NCBI RefSeq assembly: GCF_039544105.1 | Contig: NZ_BAABLA010000021.1 | DNA: 64,000 nt | DNA from: Haloechinothrix_A salitolerans | Lineage (GTDB): Bacteria > Actinomycetota > Actinomycetes > Mycobacteriales > Pseudonocardiaceae | Direction: 5' to 3' (one strand) | Shown: in pieces, positions 43,736-52,755 of the stretch | Layout of the letters: the number at the start of each line of letters is the position of its first letter | Position numbering within the stretch: the stretch's first letter is position 1 | Made by a program: the position numbers and the translations under genes | Notes under the pieces: model-generated | Told to the model about the DNA's origin: nothing | Databases searched by the model: none | Seen by the model: the letters and a program-made list of their open reading frames with translations, nothing else

Positions 43736-43826
43736 CGAGTCGATCAACTTGCCCTAGGCTGTGACCGCGAAAACCGGATAAAACAGACGCGGCGTGGTCG
43801 CAATGCAGGGTAAGTTGATCGACTCG
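43736..43826. repeat. 91-bp inverted-repeat (MITE-like) element
   Basis: Arms of 20 bp at 43736-43755 (CGAGTCGATCAACTTGCCCT) and 43807-43826 (AGGGTAAGTTGATCGACTCG) are complementary with one mismatch. The 51-base interior has no ORF. No clear target duplication was seen. The size and layout suggest a small non-autonomous element or a large hairpin. Confidence 0.6.
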
Positions 43827-43828
43827 GC

Positions 43829-44287
43829 GCAACTCGGGCCGACTCGTATCCGGTGCTGATCCTGCTCTTCGGTCTCGGCGCCGCGCCGAAGATCGTGCTG
43901 GTCTCGCTGGAGTGCCTGTATCCGATGGCGCTCGGCGCGTACGTCGGCGCGCGCTCGGTCACCAAGACGCAGCTCTGGCTGGCCCGCAACGTCGGCGCGA
44001 GCTGGTCTCGCACCCTGCGCGATGTGATCGTGCCCGCCGCACTGCCGTCGATGCTGACCGGGCTCCGCGCGGCGGCGCCGGTGATGCTGATCGTGATCGT
44101 GGTGACCGAGATGATCGGCGAGAACCGGGGTCTCGGCTACATGATCATGCTGGCCAGGGCGAACTTCGAGCCGGACGGCGTGCTCGCCGTCGTCGCCGTT
44201 CTCGCGGTGCTCGGCTTCGCCTTCGACCGAGCGGTCGTGCTGCTCAGCAGTGTGCTGGTGTTCTGGGAGCGCGACGTCCGGGTCTGA
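43829..44287 (+). pseudogene. Truncated ABC transporter permease (binding-protein-dependent)
   Basis: The frame reads YPVLILLFGLGAAPKIVLVSLECLYPMALGAYVGARSV then the EAA-loop-like segment WLARNVGASWSRTLRDVIVPAALPSMLTGLRAAAPVMLIVIVVTEMIGE. This is the C-terminal half of a NitT/TauT-type permease, normally about 250-270 residues. It starts directly after the inverted-repeat element; a TAA upstream closes the frame. The ATPase and binding-protein partners are missing. Confidence 0.7.
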
Positions 44288-44362
44288 ACGGTCGTGAGTC
44301 GGTCACAGTTGATCAACAGCGTCGAGAGCCGGGCAGCGCCAGCGCGCCTCCAGCACCCCTGC

Positions 44363-45367
44363 CTACAGCGACACCGGCCCCGGTGGCTTCGTGCCGGTGA
44401 TCATCACGTTGTAGAACACCGAACGCGGCAGCACCCGGGACAGCACGCGCTTGTCCAGTGCGGACAACCGCAGCCACGCCTTATACGCGAACAGTCGCCA
44501 CGCGGGTGTCAGCTTCTCGTCCGGTACCGCGGCCTCGAAGGTCCGTACCGGCCAGCCGAACAGCGCGGCCGCGAACTCCTCCGTCACCGCGCGGACGTCG
44601 ACCGCGCCCGCCCCGAGCGCCGTCCGCTCCAGCTCAGCCGGGTCAAACGTGTGCAGGTCGACGACGGCCTCCAACGCGGCGGCACGCGAGGACTCGTCCA
44701 ACTCCTGCTGCGGACGTCGCCAGCCACGCAACGCGGGCAACCGAGTCAGGTTCGTTGTCGCCCACCAGGTCAGCTGACCGAGCTTGCGCGCGTAGGCGTC
44801 GCCGATCCGGGTCGGCTCACCGCAGAACACGAACCGCCCACCCGGCTTGAGCACCCGCAGCACCTCGCGGAACGCGGTCCGCAGGTCGGGGATGTGGTGC
44901 AGCACCGCGTGCCCGATGACCAGGTCGAAGCTGTCGTCGTCGTAAGGCAGGCGTTCCGCGTCGGCGACCCTGCCATCGACGTCGAGGCCGAGGTGTTCGG
45001 CGTTGCGCAGCGCGGCCCGCACCATGCCCGGCGAGAGATCGGTGACCGATCCCTTCTTGATCACCCCGCCCTGCATCAGGTTGAGCAGGAAGAACCCGGT
45101 GCCGCTACCCAGCTCCATCGCCGTCTCGTACGGTGTGTCCTCCACACCAGCCGCGGCGCGGAAGACGTCGACGGCGTAGGTGATGCAGCGCTCGTCGTAC
45201 GAGATCGACCACTTCTCGTCGTAGGTGCCCGCCTCCCAGTCGTGGTAGAGCACGTTCGCGAGCTTCGGGTCGTCGTAAGCGGCCCGCACCTCGTCCTCGG
45301 TGGCATGTGGGTGCGGCGCCGGGTCGGGCGCCGCGGGATCGATCACTTCGGTCACGGCGTCGCTCAC
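44363..45367 (-). CDS. SAM-dependent methyltransferase (Rv3038c-like)
   Basis: 334 residues, GTG start overlapping the upstream gene's stop by 4 bases. Motif I YETAMELGSGTGFFLLNLMQGG, post-I SFDLVIGHAVLHHIPDLRTAFREVLRVLKPGGRFVFCGEPTRIGD. Class I fold with a C-terminal helical tail. In M. tuberculosis Rv3038c lies upstream-linked to echA17. Coupled to the enoyl-CoA hydratase gene here. Substrate unknown; a lipid or fatty-acid-derived substrate is only inferred from the neighbour. Confidence 0.75.
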   Translation of the reverse strand: MSDAVTEVIDPAAPDPAPHPHATEDEVRAAYDDPKLANVLYHDWEAGTYDEKWSISYDERCITYAVDVFRAAAGVEDTPYETAMELGSGTGFFLLNLMQGGVIKKGSVTDLSPGMVRAALRNAEHLGLDVDGRVADAERLPYDDDSFDLVIGHAVLHHIPDLRTAFREVLRVLKPGGRFVFCGEPTRIGDAYARKLGQLTWWATTNLTRLPALRGWRRPQQELDESSRAAALEAVVDLHTFDPAELERTALGAGAVDVRAVTEEFAAALFGWPVRTFEAAVPDEKLTPAWRLFAYKAWLRLSALDKRVLSRVLPRSVFYNVMITGTKPPGPVSL

Positions 45368-46143
45368 TTTCCGGTGAAGGTCGCCTTGCCGGGACCGTTT
45401 TCAATGAACGAGCGCATGCCCTCGGTCCTGTCCTCGGTGGCGAACAGCCCGGCGAACAAGTGGCTTTCCAGCTTGAGTCCGCTGGCGAGGTCGTTGTCCA
45501 GCCCGCCGTCGATGGCTGCCTTCGCCGCCGCGAGTGCCCGGCTCGCCCCGCCGACGAACTGCTCGGCCCAACCACGGGCGGCACGGTAGACGTCGTCCGG
45601 CGCGACGACCTCGTCAACGATGCCGAGCGAGAGCGCCTCGTCCGGCTTGACGAACCGGCCGGTGTAGACCAAGTCCTTGGCCTTGCTCGGGCCGATGAGA
45701 CGCGCGAGCCGCTGCGTGCCGCCCGCACCCGGGATGATGCCGAGCAAGATCTCCGGCTGGCCGACCTTGACGTTGTCGCCGATGATGCGGCGGTCGGCGG
45801 CCAGCGCGAGTTCGAGGCCGCCGCCGAGCGCGTAGCCGGTGATGGCGGCGACCGTCGGCTTCGGAATCTCGGCGACCGACGACAGCGATGAGCTGAGGCC
45901 GGGCGCGCGGTCGAGCATGTCGGCGTAGGACATCGCGGCGAACTCCTTGACGTCCGCACCACCGGCGAACGTCTTCTCGCCGCCGTAGATGATGACCGCG
46001 GCCACGTCGTCCCGCTCGGTCGCCTCGTGGGCCGCCGCGCGGATCTCCTCTTGCATCTGCTTGTTGAGCGCGTTCACCGGGGGCCGGTCCAGCCGGATCG
46101 TGCCAATACCGGCCTCGACCTCAAAGCGTACGAACTCTGCCAC
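45364..46143 (-). CDS. Enoyl-CoA hydratase/isomerase (EchA17-like)
   Basis: 259 residues from the GTG at 46143 preceded by GAGGAGGAA. Oxyanion hole segments: IYGGEKTFAGGADVKEF and ITGYALGGGLELALAADRRI. The two catalytic Glu of hydratases are present (GYALGGGLELAL; GIIPGAGGTQRL has G in place of the typical E/G region used for the second acid, with E in QPEILLG). It probably acts in fatty-acid beta-oxidation. Overlaps the downstream methyltransferase gene. Confidence 0.85.
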   Translation of the reverse strand: MAEFVRFEVEAGIGTIRLDRPPVNALNKQMQEEIRAAAHEATERDDVAAVIIYGGEKTFAGGADVKEFAAMSYADMLDRAPGLSSSLSSVAEIPKPTVAAITGYALGGGLELALAADRRIIGDNVKVGQPEILLGIIPGAGGTQRLARLIGPSKAKDLVYTGRFVKPDEALSLGIVDEVVAPDDVYRAARGWAEQFVGGASRALAAAKAAIDGGLDNDLASGLKLESHLFAGLFATEDRTEGMRSFIENGPGKATFTGK

Positions 46144-46259
46144 GCGCTTCCTCCTCATCTCCGCGGCCACGGACGCCGTGCCCGAATGCTACTCGTGAGT
46201 ATGTTCGGCGCTGCGACAGGCCATGCCGCAGTCTCAGGCCAACCTACCGTGCCGCGCTA

Positions 46260-47105
46260 TCACCGGCGGCGCGCGAAGAACCGGTCACCCGAGCGTTCCA
46301 GGACCAGCTGCTGGTCGAACGTCTCAGACAGGCTCTCGCTGCTGAGCACGTCCTCGATCAGGCCGCTGGCGACCTCCTCGCCGTCGCGCAACAACAGCAC
46401 ATGGGTGAAGCCGGGCGGGATCTCCTCGACATGGTGAGTGACCAGCACGGTCGCGGGCGCGTCCGGATCCATGGCGAGCACCGACAGCCGGGCAACCAGG
46501 TCCTCGCGGCCACCGAGGTCGAGCCCGGCGGCAGGTTCGTCGAGCAGCAGCATCTCCGGGTCGGTCATCAACGAGCGGGCGATTAGCGCGCGCTTGCGCT
46601 CGCCCTCGGAGAGGGTGCCGAACTTGCGGTCGGCCAGCGCGGCGATGCCCAACCCGCCGAGCAGTTCTTCCGCCCGATCGTGGTCGATCTCGTCATAGTG
46701 CTCACGCCACCGGCCCATCACCGCGTATCCGGCACTGAGCACGACGTCGCGGGCGGTCTCGTCCGGCGGCACCCGGTTTGCCAACGCCGCGGAGGTGAAT
46801 CCGATCCTCGGCCGCAGTTCGAAGACGTTGGTCTTCCCGAGCTGTTCCCCAAGCAGGTGCACCGAGCCGGAGGTCGGATGCAGTTCGGCCGCCGCGATGC
46901 GTAGGAGCGTGGTCTTACCCGCACCGTTCGCGCCGAGGACGACCCACCGCTCATCCAGCTCGACCGACCAGGTGAGCTTGCTGAGCAGTTGGTTCTGTCC
47001 GCGCCGCACCACGACGTCGTCCATGTGCACGACGAGGTCTTCCAGCACGAGCGGCGACGATTCGGCGGTCTCGGGGGCGTCCGATGTCGATCGATCGGGG
47101 GTCAC
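46260..47105 (-). CDS. ABC transporter ATP-binding protein (Rv3041c-like)
   Basis: 281 residues from the GTG at 47105 (VTPDRS); the frame opens further upstream. Walker A GANGAGKTT, signature LSEGERKRALIARSL (LSxGE), Walker B MLLLDEPAAGLDL and H-loop VTHHVEE. No permease gene adjoins, so the partner is elsewhere, or it has a non-transport role as for some soluble ABC ATPases. Position matches Rv3041c in the conserved order. Confidence 0.85.
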   Translation of the reverse strand: MTPDRSTSDAPETAESSPLVLEDLVVHMDDVVVRRGQNQLLSKLTWSVELDERWVVLGANGAGKTTLLRIAAAELHPTSGSVHLLGEQLGKTNVFELRPRIGFTSAALANRVPPDETARDVVLSAGYAVMGRWREHYDEIDHDRAEELLGGLGIAALADRKFGTLSEGERKRALIARSLMTDPEMLLLDEPAAGLDLGGREDLVARLSVLAMDPDAPATVLVTHHVEEIPPGFTHVLLLRDGEEVASGLIEDVLSSESLSETFDQQLVLERSGDRFFARRR

Positions 47106-47416
47106 CGCGCCATTCTGTCCTAGCTGCCGCTCCACGCCCGTACCCGGCTCACCTAGCTCATCGAACGGCTTGCGCCACTGCTCAAGCATCTGCATCGCTG
47201 AGCGCGCCCACCCCATCGGCCGTCATCACCTCGCCGTCATTCGTCCGGCAGCGCGGGGAACTGGGTCACAAGGCCAACCACGAGTTGGCCAGCCTTCCCG
47301 AGCGCTGTCGTCGATTACCACGGTCCGCCACCATGACATCACCCACACCGGTCGCATGCGGCACCGGCCCTGGCACTGTGACCACCGTACCGGCATTCTC
47401 GCGCGACCCACAGCCG
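47106..47416. other. Intergenic region between ABC ATPase and glgP
   Basis: 311 bases. The serB2-like gene expected here from M. tuberculosis synteny is absent. The left part could be an N-terminal extension of the ABC gene (in-frame to 47216), and no promoter or hairpin is convincing. Confidence 0.35.
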
Positions 47417-49948
47417 CTACTGCAACACGACCTTGCCCAGCTCAGCGGGGCTCGCGAGCAAATCGTGACGCGGCAGCACCCGCACGGTGTAACCGAGTGC
47501 CCCCGCATGGGGCAATGGCACCTCGGCGGCGAAGGCCCCGTTCGATTCGTGCCGCATCGACACCGTCACGACGTCGTGGAGGTCGTCGGTGTCACCGACC
47601 TTGCCGAGCACCGCCTGGACGTCGACCTCGCTTGGCGACAACCCCGCCAGCCCCACTGTCGCCGTCACCCGCACCGGAGCGCCGACTACCCACTCGCCCT
47701 TGCCATCGGTGTCGACGGCGCTGAGCGACGAATCGCTCACCCTGACGTGTTGCCATGCTTCGTCCAACCGGGCACGGTAGTCCGCCAACTCGCGCGCACC
47801 CCGGTAGCCGTCGGCCGACGTCGCCGCGACCGACGCGGCAGCGGGCAGGTAGTAGCGCTCGACGTACTCACGCAGCATCCGCGACGTCTGAACGCTCGGC
47901 CCGAGCGTGGCGAGTGTGTGCCAGACCATCGACAACCAGCCTTTCGGCACGCCGTCACCGTCTCGGTCGTAGAACAGCGGCGCGACCTGCTGCGTCATCA
48001 ACTCGTACAGCGCGGCTGCCTCGAGATCGTCGCGGCGCAGCGGGTCCTTGATGCCGTCCGCTGTCGGTATCGCCCAGCCGTTGCTGCCGTCGTAGTAGTA
48101 CTCCCACCAGCCATCCTTGATGGACAGGTTGAGCCCGCCGTTCAGTGCCGACTTCATGCCTGAGGTGCCGCAGGCCTCCAACGGCCGGGTCGGGTTGTTC
48201 AGCCAGACGTCGCAGCCCCAGTACAGGTAGCGCGCCAGCGACATGTCGTAGTCCGGCAGGAACACGATCCGATGCCGGACATCGGGGTCATCGGCGAACC
48301 GCACGATCTGCTGGATCAACGCCTTGCCACCCTCGTCGGCCGGGTGCGACTTGCCCGCGACGACGACCTGCACCGGCCTGCGCTCATCCAGCAGGATGCG
48401 CCGCAGCCGCTCGGGGTCGCGCAGCATCAGCGTGAGCCGCTTGTAGGTCGGCACGCGGCGGGCGAAACCCACCGTGAGGACGTCAGGGTCGAACACCCGC
48501 TCGGTCCAGCCCAGCTCAAGCGCCGACGCGCCCCGCTGCAGCCAAGAGTCCCGCAGCCTGCGTCGCACCTCGGTGATCAGCCGTTGCCGCAGCTCGCGGC
48601 GCACCCGCCACAGGTCGGCGTCGGTGACGTCGTCGTCGGCGAGCAGGTCGCTCATCTCGCGCGCGGTCCAGGTCGGCCCGTGCACGCCGTTGGTGACCGA
48701 GCGCAGCGGGATCTCGTCCTCCGAGAAGCCGGGCCACAACCGCGCGAACATCCGCCGCGACACCGCACCGTGCAGCCGCGAGACGGCGTTGGCGCGCTGC
48801 GCGAGCCGCAGCCCCATGTGCGCCATGTTGAACAGGCCTGGGTTGTCCTCCGCGCCGAGTTCGAGCACCCGCTCGACGTCGATGCCGGGCACGAGCCTGC
48901 CGTCACCGAAGTAACGGCGCATCTTCTCGACCGGGAACCGGTCGATCCCGGCGGGCACCGGGGTGTGGGTGGTGAACACGGTGCCCGCCCGCACCGCCGA
49001 GACCGCCTCGTCGAACGACAACCCGGCCTCGGCCACCAGCTCCCGCGCCCGCTCGACACCGAGGAACCCGGCGTGTCCCTCGTTGGTGTGGAAGACCTCG
49101 GGACGCGGGTGACCGGACAGTGCGCAGTACCGGCGCACGGCTCGCACGCCGCCGATCCCCGCGAGCAGTTCCTGCCGGATGCGGTGGTCGGTGTCGCCGC
49201 CGTAGAGCCGGTCGGTGACCGAGCGCAGGTCCTCGTCGTTCTCCTCGATGTCGGTATCGAGCAGCAGTAGCGGCGCCCTGCCGACGGTGGCCTGCCACAC
49301 CTGCGCGAGCAAGTCGCGCCCACACGGCATGGCGACGTCGACCAGCACCGGCTCGCCATCCTCGTCCTCCAGCCGGGACAGCGGTAGCCCGCTGGGGTCG
49401 ATCACCGGGTAGTGCTCGACCTGCCAACCGTCGATCGACAGCGACTGCCTGAAGTACCCCGCGCGATACAGCAGCCCGACACCGATGACAGGAACGCCCA
49501 GGTCGGAGGCGGATTTCAGGTGGTCGGCGGCCAGCACGCCGAGCCCGCCAGAGTAGTTCGGCAACGCCTCGGTGACGCCGAACTCCATAGAGAAGTAGGC
49601 GATGCCGCGTGGCAGCGGCGTGCCGTCAGCGCTGTTGCCGTCCTGCTGGGCGAGCTGTTGATACCAGCGGGGCTCGGTAAGGTAGCGATGCAGTTCCTCG
49701 CTGGCCGCCCTGGTACGGGCGATGAAGTCCTCGTCGTCGGCCAACTCGTCCAGCCGCGCCGGTGTGACGCCGGTCAGGATGCGTAACGGGTCGCCGCCGA
49801 CCTCGGCGGCTAGGTCCGGGTCCATGGCCTTGAACAGTTCTCTGGTCTCCGGGTGCCATGTCCAGCGCAGGTTGGTCGCCAGCTCGGTCAGACCCGCCAG
49901 CGGTTGGGGTACACGGGCGCGCACGGTGAACCGTCGGACTGCCTTCAT
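47417..49948 (-). CDS. glgP: Alpha-glucan (glycogen) phosphorylase
   Basis: 843 residues from the ATG at 49948; the longer ORF extension is Pro/Ser-rich and unlikely. It has the actinobacterial GlgP features: RFTVRARVPQPLAGLTELATNLRWTWHPET, GIAYFSMEFGVTEALPNYSGGLGVLAADHLKSASDLGVPVIGVGLLY, TVFTTHTPVPAGIDRFP, VNGVHGPTWT and, near the C-terminus, ACGTSGMKSALNGGLNLSIKDGWW (the PLP region). It cleaves alpha-1,4 glucan by phosphorolysis to glucose-1-phosphate. No ribosome-binding site; probably leaderless. Links to the GH57/GT4 cluster at 17-20 kb by function. Confidence 0.93.
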   Translation of the reverse strand: MKAVRRFTVRARVPQPLAGLTELATNLRWTWHPETRELFKAMDPDLAAEVGGDPLRILTGVTPARLDELADDEDFIARTRAASEELHRYLTEPRWYQQLAQQDGNSADGTPLPRGIAYFSMEFGVTEALPNYSGGLGVLAADHLKSASDLGVPVIGVGLLYRAGYFRQSLSIDGWQVEHYPVIDPSGLPLSRLEDEDGEPVLVDVAMPCGRDLLAQVWQATVGRAPLLLLDTDIEENDEDLRSVTDRLYGGDTDHRIRQELLAGIGGVRAVRRYCALSGHPRPEVFHTNEGHAGFLGVERARELVAEAGLSFDEAVSAVRAGTVFTTHTPVPAGIDRFPVEKMRRYFGDGRLVPGIDVERVLELGAEDNPGLFNMAHMGLRLAQRANAVSRLHGAVSRRMFARLWPGFSEDEIPLRSVTNGVHGPTWTAREMSDLLADDDVTDADLWRVRRELRQRLITEVRRRLRDSWLQRGASALELGWTERVFDPDVLTVGFARRVPTYKRLTLMLRDPERLRRILLDERRPVQVVVAGKSHPADEGGKALIQQIVRFADDPDVRHRIVFLPDYDMSLARYLYWGCDVWLNNPTRPLEACGTSGMKSALNGGLNLSIKDGWWEYYYDGSNGWAIPTADGIKDPLRRDDLEAAALYELMTQQVAPLFYDRDGDGVPKGWLSMVWHTLATLGPSVQTSRMLREYVERYYLPAAASVAATSADGYRGARELADYRARLDEAWQHVRVSDSSLSAVDTDGKGEWVVGAPVRVTATVGLAGLSPSEVDVQAVLGKVGDTDDLHDVVTVSMRHESNGAFAAEVPLPHAGALGYTVRVLPRHDLLASPAELGKVVLQ

Positions 49949-49956
49949 GTCTGGAG

Positions 49957-49962
49957 AGTATC
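49957..49962 (-). promoter_or_regulatory. -10 element of glgP (leaderless start)
   Basis: GATACT on the minus strand ends 8 bases before the glgP ATG, where no Shine-Dalgarno is present. The spacing fits a transcript beginning at or next to the start codon. Confidence 0.4.
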
Positions 49963-50092
49963 GGCACCCGGGTGACGCATGGTCGTGATCCGGCCGCGTG
50001 CCATTCCACCGGGCGCGGCGGACGGACACCGCGAGCGGCACAGACCACGCGCGGGCGTCTCGGTTGCTCGGTAGGGTTCGGCCAGTCGGCGC

Positions 50093-50140
50093 CGAGGAAA
50101 CGGCCTGGCTGGGGGCCGAGGAAACGGCCTGGCTGGGGGC
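50093..50140. repeat. 24-bp tandem repeat upstream of the peptidase gene
   Basis: CGAGGAAACGGCCTGGCTGG GGGC (24 bases, written in two parts) occurs twice in tandem, followed by CGAGGAGGAG, which supplies the ribosome-binding-like purines of the next gene. The repeat lies within the 5' region of a rightward gene. Confidence 0.85.
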
Positions 50141-50161
50141 CGAGGAGGAGTGGATCACAGG

Positions 50162-51589
50162 ATGTTTCCCGCACGCAGCGCGATAGCGGCGGTCGCGGCG
50201 GCGCTAACGCTGGCCACGATCACGGGGTGCGAGCAGGCGACCGAGGGGCAGGCCATACCTCTCGACGTCACCAAGGTCGGTGGCTTCGACGTCACCCACT
50301 TCGAGAGCGGGCTTAAACCGGACGCGCCCGCGCCGGACGTCACGGTGGAGAACGCGTCGAGCGACGAGGTCGACACACTGGCGACCGCCACCATCGCCGA
50401 CCTCAACGACTACTGGGGCGAGACGTTGCCCGCCGACTTCGGCATGGAGTTCGAGCCGGTCAGCAGGCTGATCTCGTATGACTCCAGCACGGACGCCATC
50501 CCGACGCCGTGCGGCACGCTGAACCAGCCGAACGCCTTCTTCTGTGAGCGCGGCGACATCGTGGCGTGGGACAGGGGCGTACTGCTGCGGGGCATGATGG
50601 CGAAGTTCGGCCGGTTGGCGCCGGTGACCGTCATGGCGCACGAGTACGGCCACGCGGTGCAGCACCGGCTCGGCGACAAGGCGGGCATCACCGCGGGAAC
50701 GACGTCGATCGTGAAGGAACTCCAGGCGGACTGCTTCACCGGGTCCTACCTACGCTGGGTGGTCGCGGACAACAGCGCGTACCTGCGCGTCTCCACCGCA
50801 GAGGGCCTGAACGCCTCGCTCAGCTCGCTGTACTTCGTGCGGGACGCGCCAGGGATGCTGCACGGCGAGCAGGGTGCGCACGGCACGTCGTTCGACCGCG
50901 CCTATGCCTTCCAGGAGGGCTTCGAGCGGGGGCCGACCACATGCGCGGGGTACGACAAGGCGCTGGTCGAGGAGCGGACGACGCAGCAGGAGTTCAGCGA
51001 GCAGGACACCAACCAGGGCGATCTGCCGGTCACACCGGACAACGTGGCACTGATCAAGGAAAGCCTCGACGCGGCGTTCGGCGGCACCGGTAGCGCAGAG
51101 ATCGTCGCCGATGGCGGCTGCGACCACAGCGGTCGCGCCGCGGTCTACTGCGCTGGCGAGCGGACCGTGGTGCTCAACGTGGCGGAGCTGACGCGGATCG
51201 CGCGACCGCTCGACATCGCGGCCGAACGGCAGGGCAAGGCCTCTCCTGGCAAGGGCGACTTCGCGGCGTGGGCATCGATCGCATCCCGGTACGTCCTGTC
51301 GGTGCAGCAGACCGAAGGGCTGCCGCTGGACGGGCCGCTGACCGGGCTCCGCACCGCATGCCTCGTCGGTTCGTGGGCCGGGGCCGCTAACCAGCCTCGC
51401 CAGGTCGACAAGGTCGTCCGGCTCTCACCGGGCGACGTCGACGAGGCGGTGCTTGAGATGCTACAGCCGAACAGCTTGATCGCCTCTGACGTCGATGGCA
51501 ACTCCGTGCCCAGCGGGTTCCTGCGCATCGAGGCGTTCCGCGTCGGCTATAACAACGGTCCGGACACCTGCACCACGCGCTACAGCTAG
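50162..51589 (+). CDS. YpfJ-type neutral zinc metallopeptidase lipoprotein
   Basis: 475 residues from the ATG at 50162; a GTG at 50150 is possible, since GAGGAG lies close to it. Signal peptide with lipobox TITGC (Cys at about residue 22). Zinc motif MAHEYGHAVQHRLGD (H-E-x-x-H) and the third-ligand region KELQADCFTGSYL follow. This is the neutral zinc metallopeptidase (YpfJ-like) family. Length (about 475) is longer than the short family form, with a Cys-rich C-terminal region. It should be anchored on the outer face of the membrane. Confidence 0.85.
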   Translation: MFPARSAIAAVAAALTLATITGCEQATEGQAIPLDVTKVGGFDVTHFESGLKPDAPAPDVTVENASSDEVDTLATATIADLNDYWGETLPADFGMEFEPVSRLISYDSSTDAIPTPCGTLNQPNAFFCERGDIVAWDRGVLLRGMMAKFGRLAPVTVMAHEYGHAVQHRLGDKAGITAGTTSIVKELQADCFTGSYLRWVVADNSAYLRVSTAEGLNASLSSLYFVRDAPGMLHGEQGAHGTSFDRAYAFQEGFERGPTTCAGYDKALVEERTTQQEFSEQDTNQGDLPVTPDNVALIKESLDAAFGGTGSAEIVADGGCDHSGRAAVYCAGERTVVLNVAELTRIARPLDIAAERQGKASPGKGDFAAWASIASRYVLSVQQTEGLPLDGPLTGLRTACLVGSWAGAANQPRQVDKVVRLSPGDVDEAVLEMLQPNSLIASDVDGNSVPSGFLRIEAFRVGYNNGPDTCTTRYS

Positions 51590-51640
51590 CACCGATCGGG
51601 TGCGGGTGGTGGCGCCCGCACCCGATCGGTCGGAGCGGAC

Positions 51641-52630
51641 TCAGAACAGCGCGCTGGCCAGGTCCCGCCGTGCCTTGATCACACGTTCGTCGGCCGGGTC
51701 GAACAGCTCGAACAGCTCGACGAGGTGGTTGCGCAGCTCGTCCTTGGTGTCACCAGCGTTGACGCGGATGGCCGCGATCAGTCGGGCGAACGCGTCTTCT
51801 GGTCGCTGCCGCGCGACCTCGACATCGGCGGCGGCCATAGCGGCCTTCGGGTCGGCAGGGTCGGCGTTCGACGTCTCGATGACAGCGGGGTCGATCGAGT
51901 CGGTCCTCGCGGCGAAGCGCACCTGGTTCAGCGCGGCCTGGGCCTCGGTGTTGGCCGGCTCCTCGTGGAGGATGCGCTGGTAGGCGGCCTCGGCCTCGGC
52001 GAAGTCACCCCGCTCGAACGCGGCCTCCGCCTCGGTGAACCGGGGGTCCTCCGGCTCCTCGACCTCGGCCTGTCCGCCCGCTTCCTCGGCGGCCTTGATA
52101 CCAGGCAGCTTGTCCCGTAGCGCGTCGAGCAGCGAGGTCAGCCACTTGCGGATCTCCGGCTCCGGCAGCGCGCCGGAGAACGCGTCGACCGGTTGGCCCC
52201 CAGCGATGGCGACGACCGTCGGGATGGACTGCGCCCCGAACAACTGCGCGATGCGCGGGTTCGCGTCGACGTCGACCTTGGCGAGCACCCAGGCGCCGTT
52301 GGCCTCGTTGGCCAGCTTGTCGAGGAGCGGGCCGAGCTGCTTGCACGGCCCGCACCACTCCGCCCACAGGTCGACGACGACGAGCTGCTGCATGGAGCGC
52401 TCGACGACGTCGGACTGGAAGCTCGACTCCGTGACGTCGATGACGGCACCACCGGCGCTTGGCGACCCTGCCTGCTGCCCGCCGCTTGCCGCTTGCTGCT
52501 GGGAGGCTGCTTCCGCCCGCTGCTTGAGTCCGGACAGGTCGACCGCGCCCGCGAGCGACGCCGACGCCGCGGGTGAGGGTTGTGCTGATTGCGCACCTGA
52601 TCTCGGTGCTGATCCGGGTGGTTGTGTCAC
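51641..52630 (-). CDS. Thioredoxin-domain/TPR protein (Rv1324-like)
   Basis: 329 residues from the GTG at 52630. The N-terminal 60-residue segment is Ala/Gln/Ser-rich and disordered. The thioredoxin domain has VVVDLWAEWCGPCKQLGPLL (CGPC). Two TPR-like helix pairs follow (AEAAFERGDFAEAEAAYQRILHEEPANTEAQAAL). The same design is that of Rv1324 and YbbN/CnoX-like proteins, which bind chaperones and may act as redox-dependent holdases. In M. tuberculosis Rv1324 lies near glgB and glgP. Confidence 0.82.
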   Translation of the reverse strand: MTQPPGSAPRSGAQSAQPSPAASASLAGAVDLSGLKQRAEAASQQQAASGGQQAGSPSAGGAVIDVTESSFQSDVVERSMQQLVVVDLWAEWCGPCKQLGPLLDKLANEANGAWVLAKVDVDANPRIAQLFGAQSIPTVVAIAGGQPVDAFSGALPEPEIRKWLTSLLDALRDKLPGIKAAEEAGGQAEVEEPEDPRFTEAEAAFERGDFAEAEAAYQRILHEEPANTEAQAALNQVRFAARTDSIDPAVIETSNADPADPKAAMAAADVEVARQRPEDAFARLIAAIRVNAGDTKDELRNHLVELFELFDPADERVIKARRDLASALF

Positions 52631-52755
52631 GCCACCATCCTGGCACGAAACGCCAAGACGCTCACCATGACCCGAGTCTTGGATCCAGTGAACCATTACA
52701 CCTCACGGCCAGTCGCCGTCGAACCGACGGCGGTGGTGTTGGTAGCTTCACCGCC

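Noticed and set aside
47084..48163. 359-codon + strand frame at the 3' end of glgP
   Set aside because: Antisense to glgP for most of its length; no ribosome-binding site or family features.
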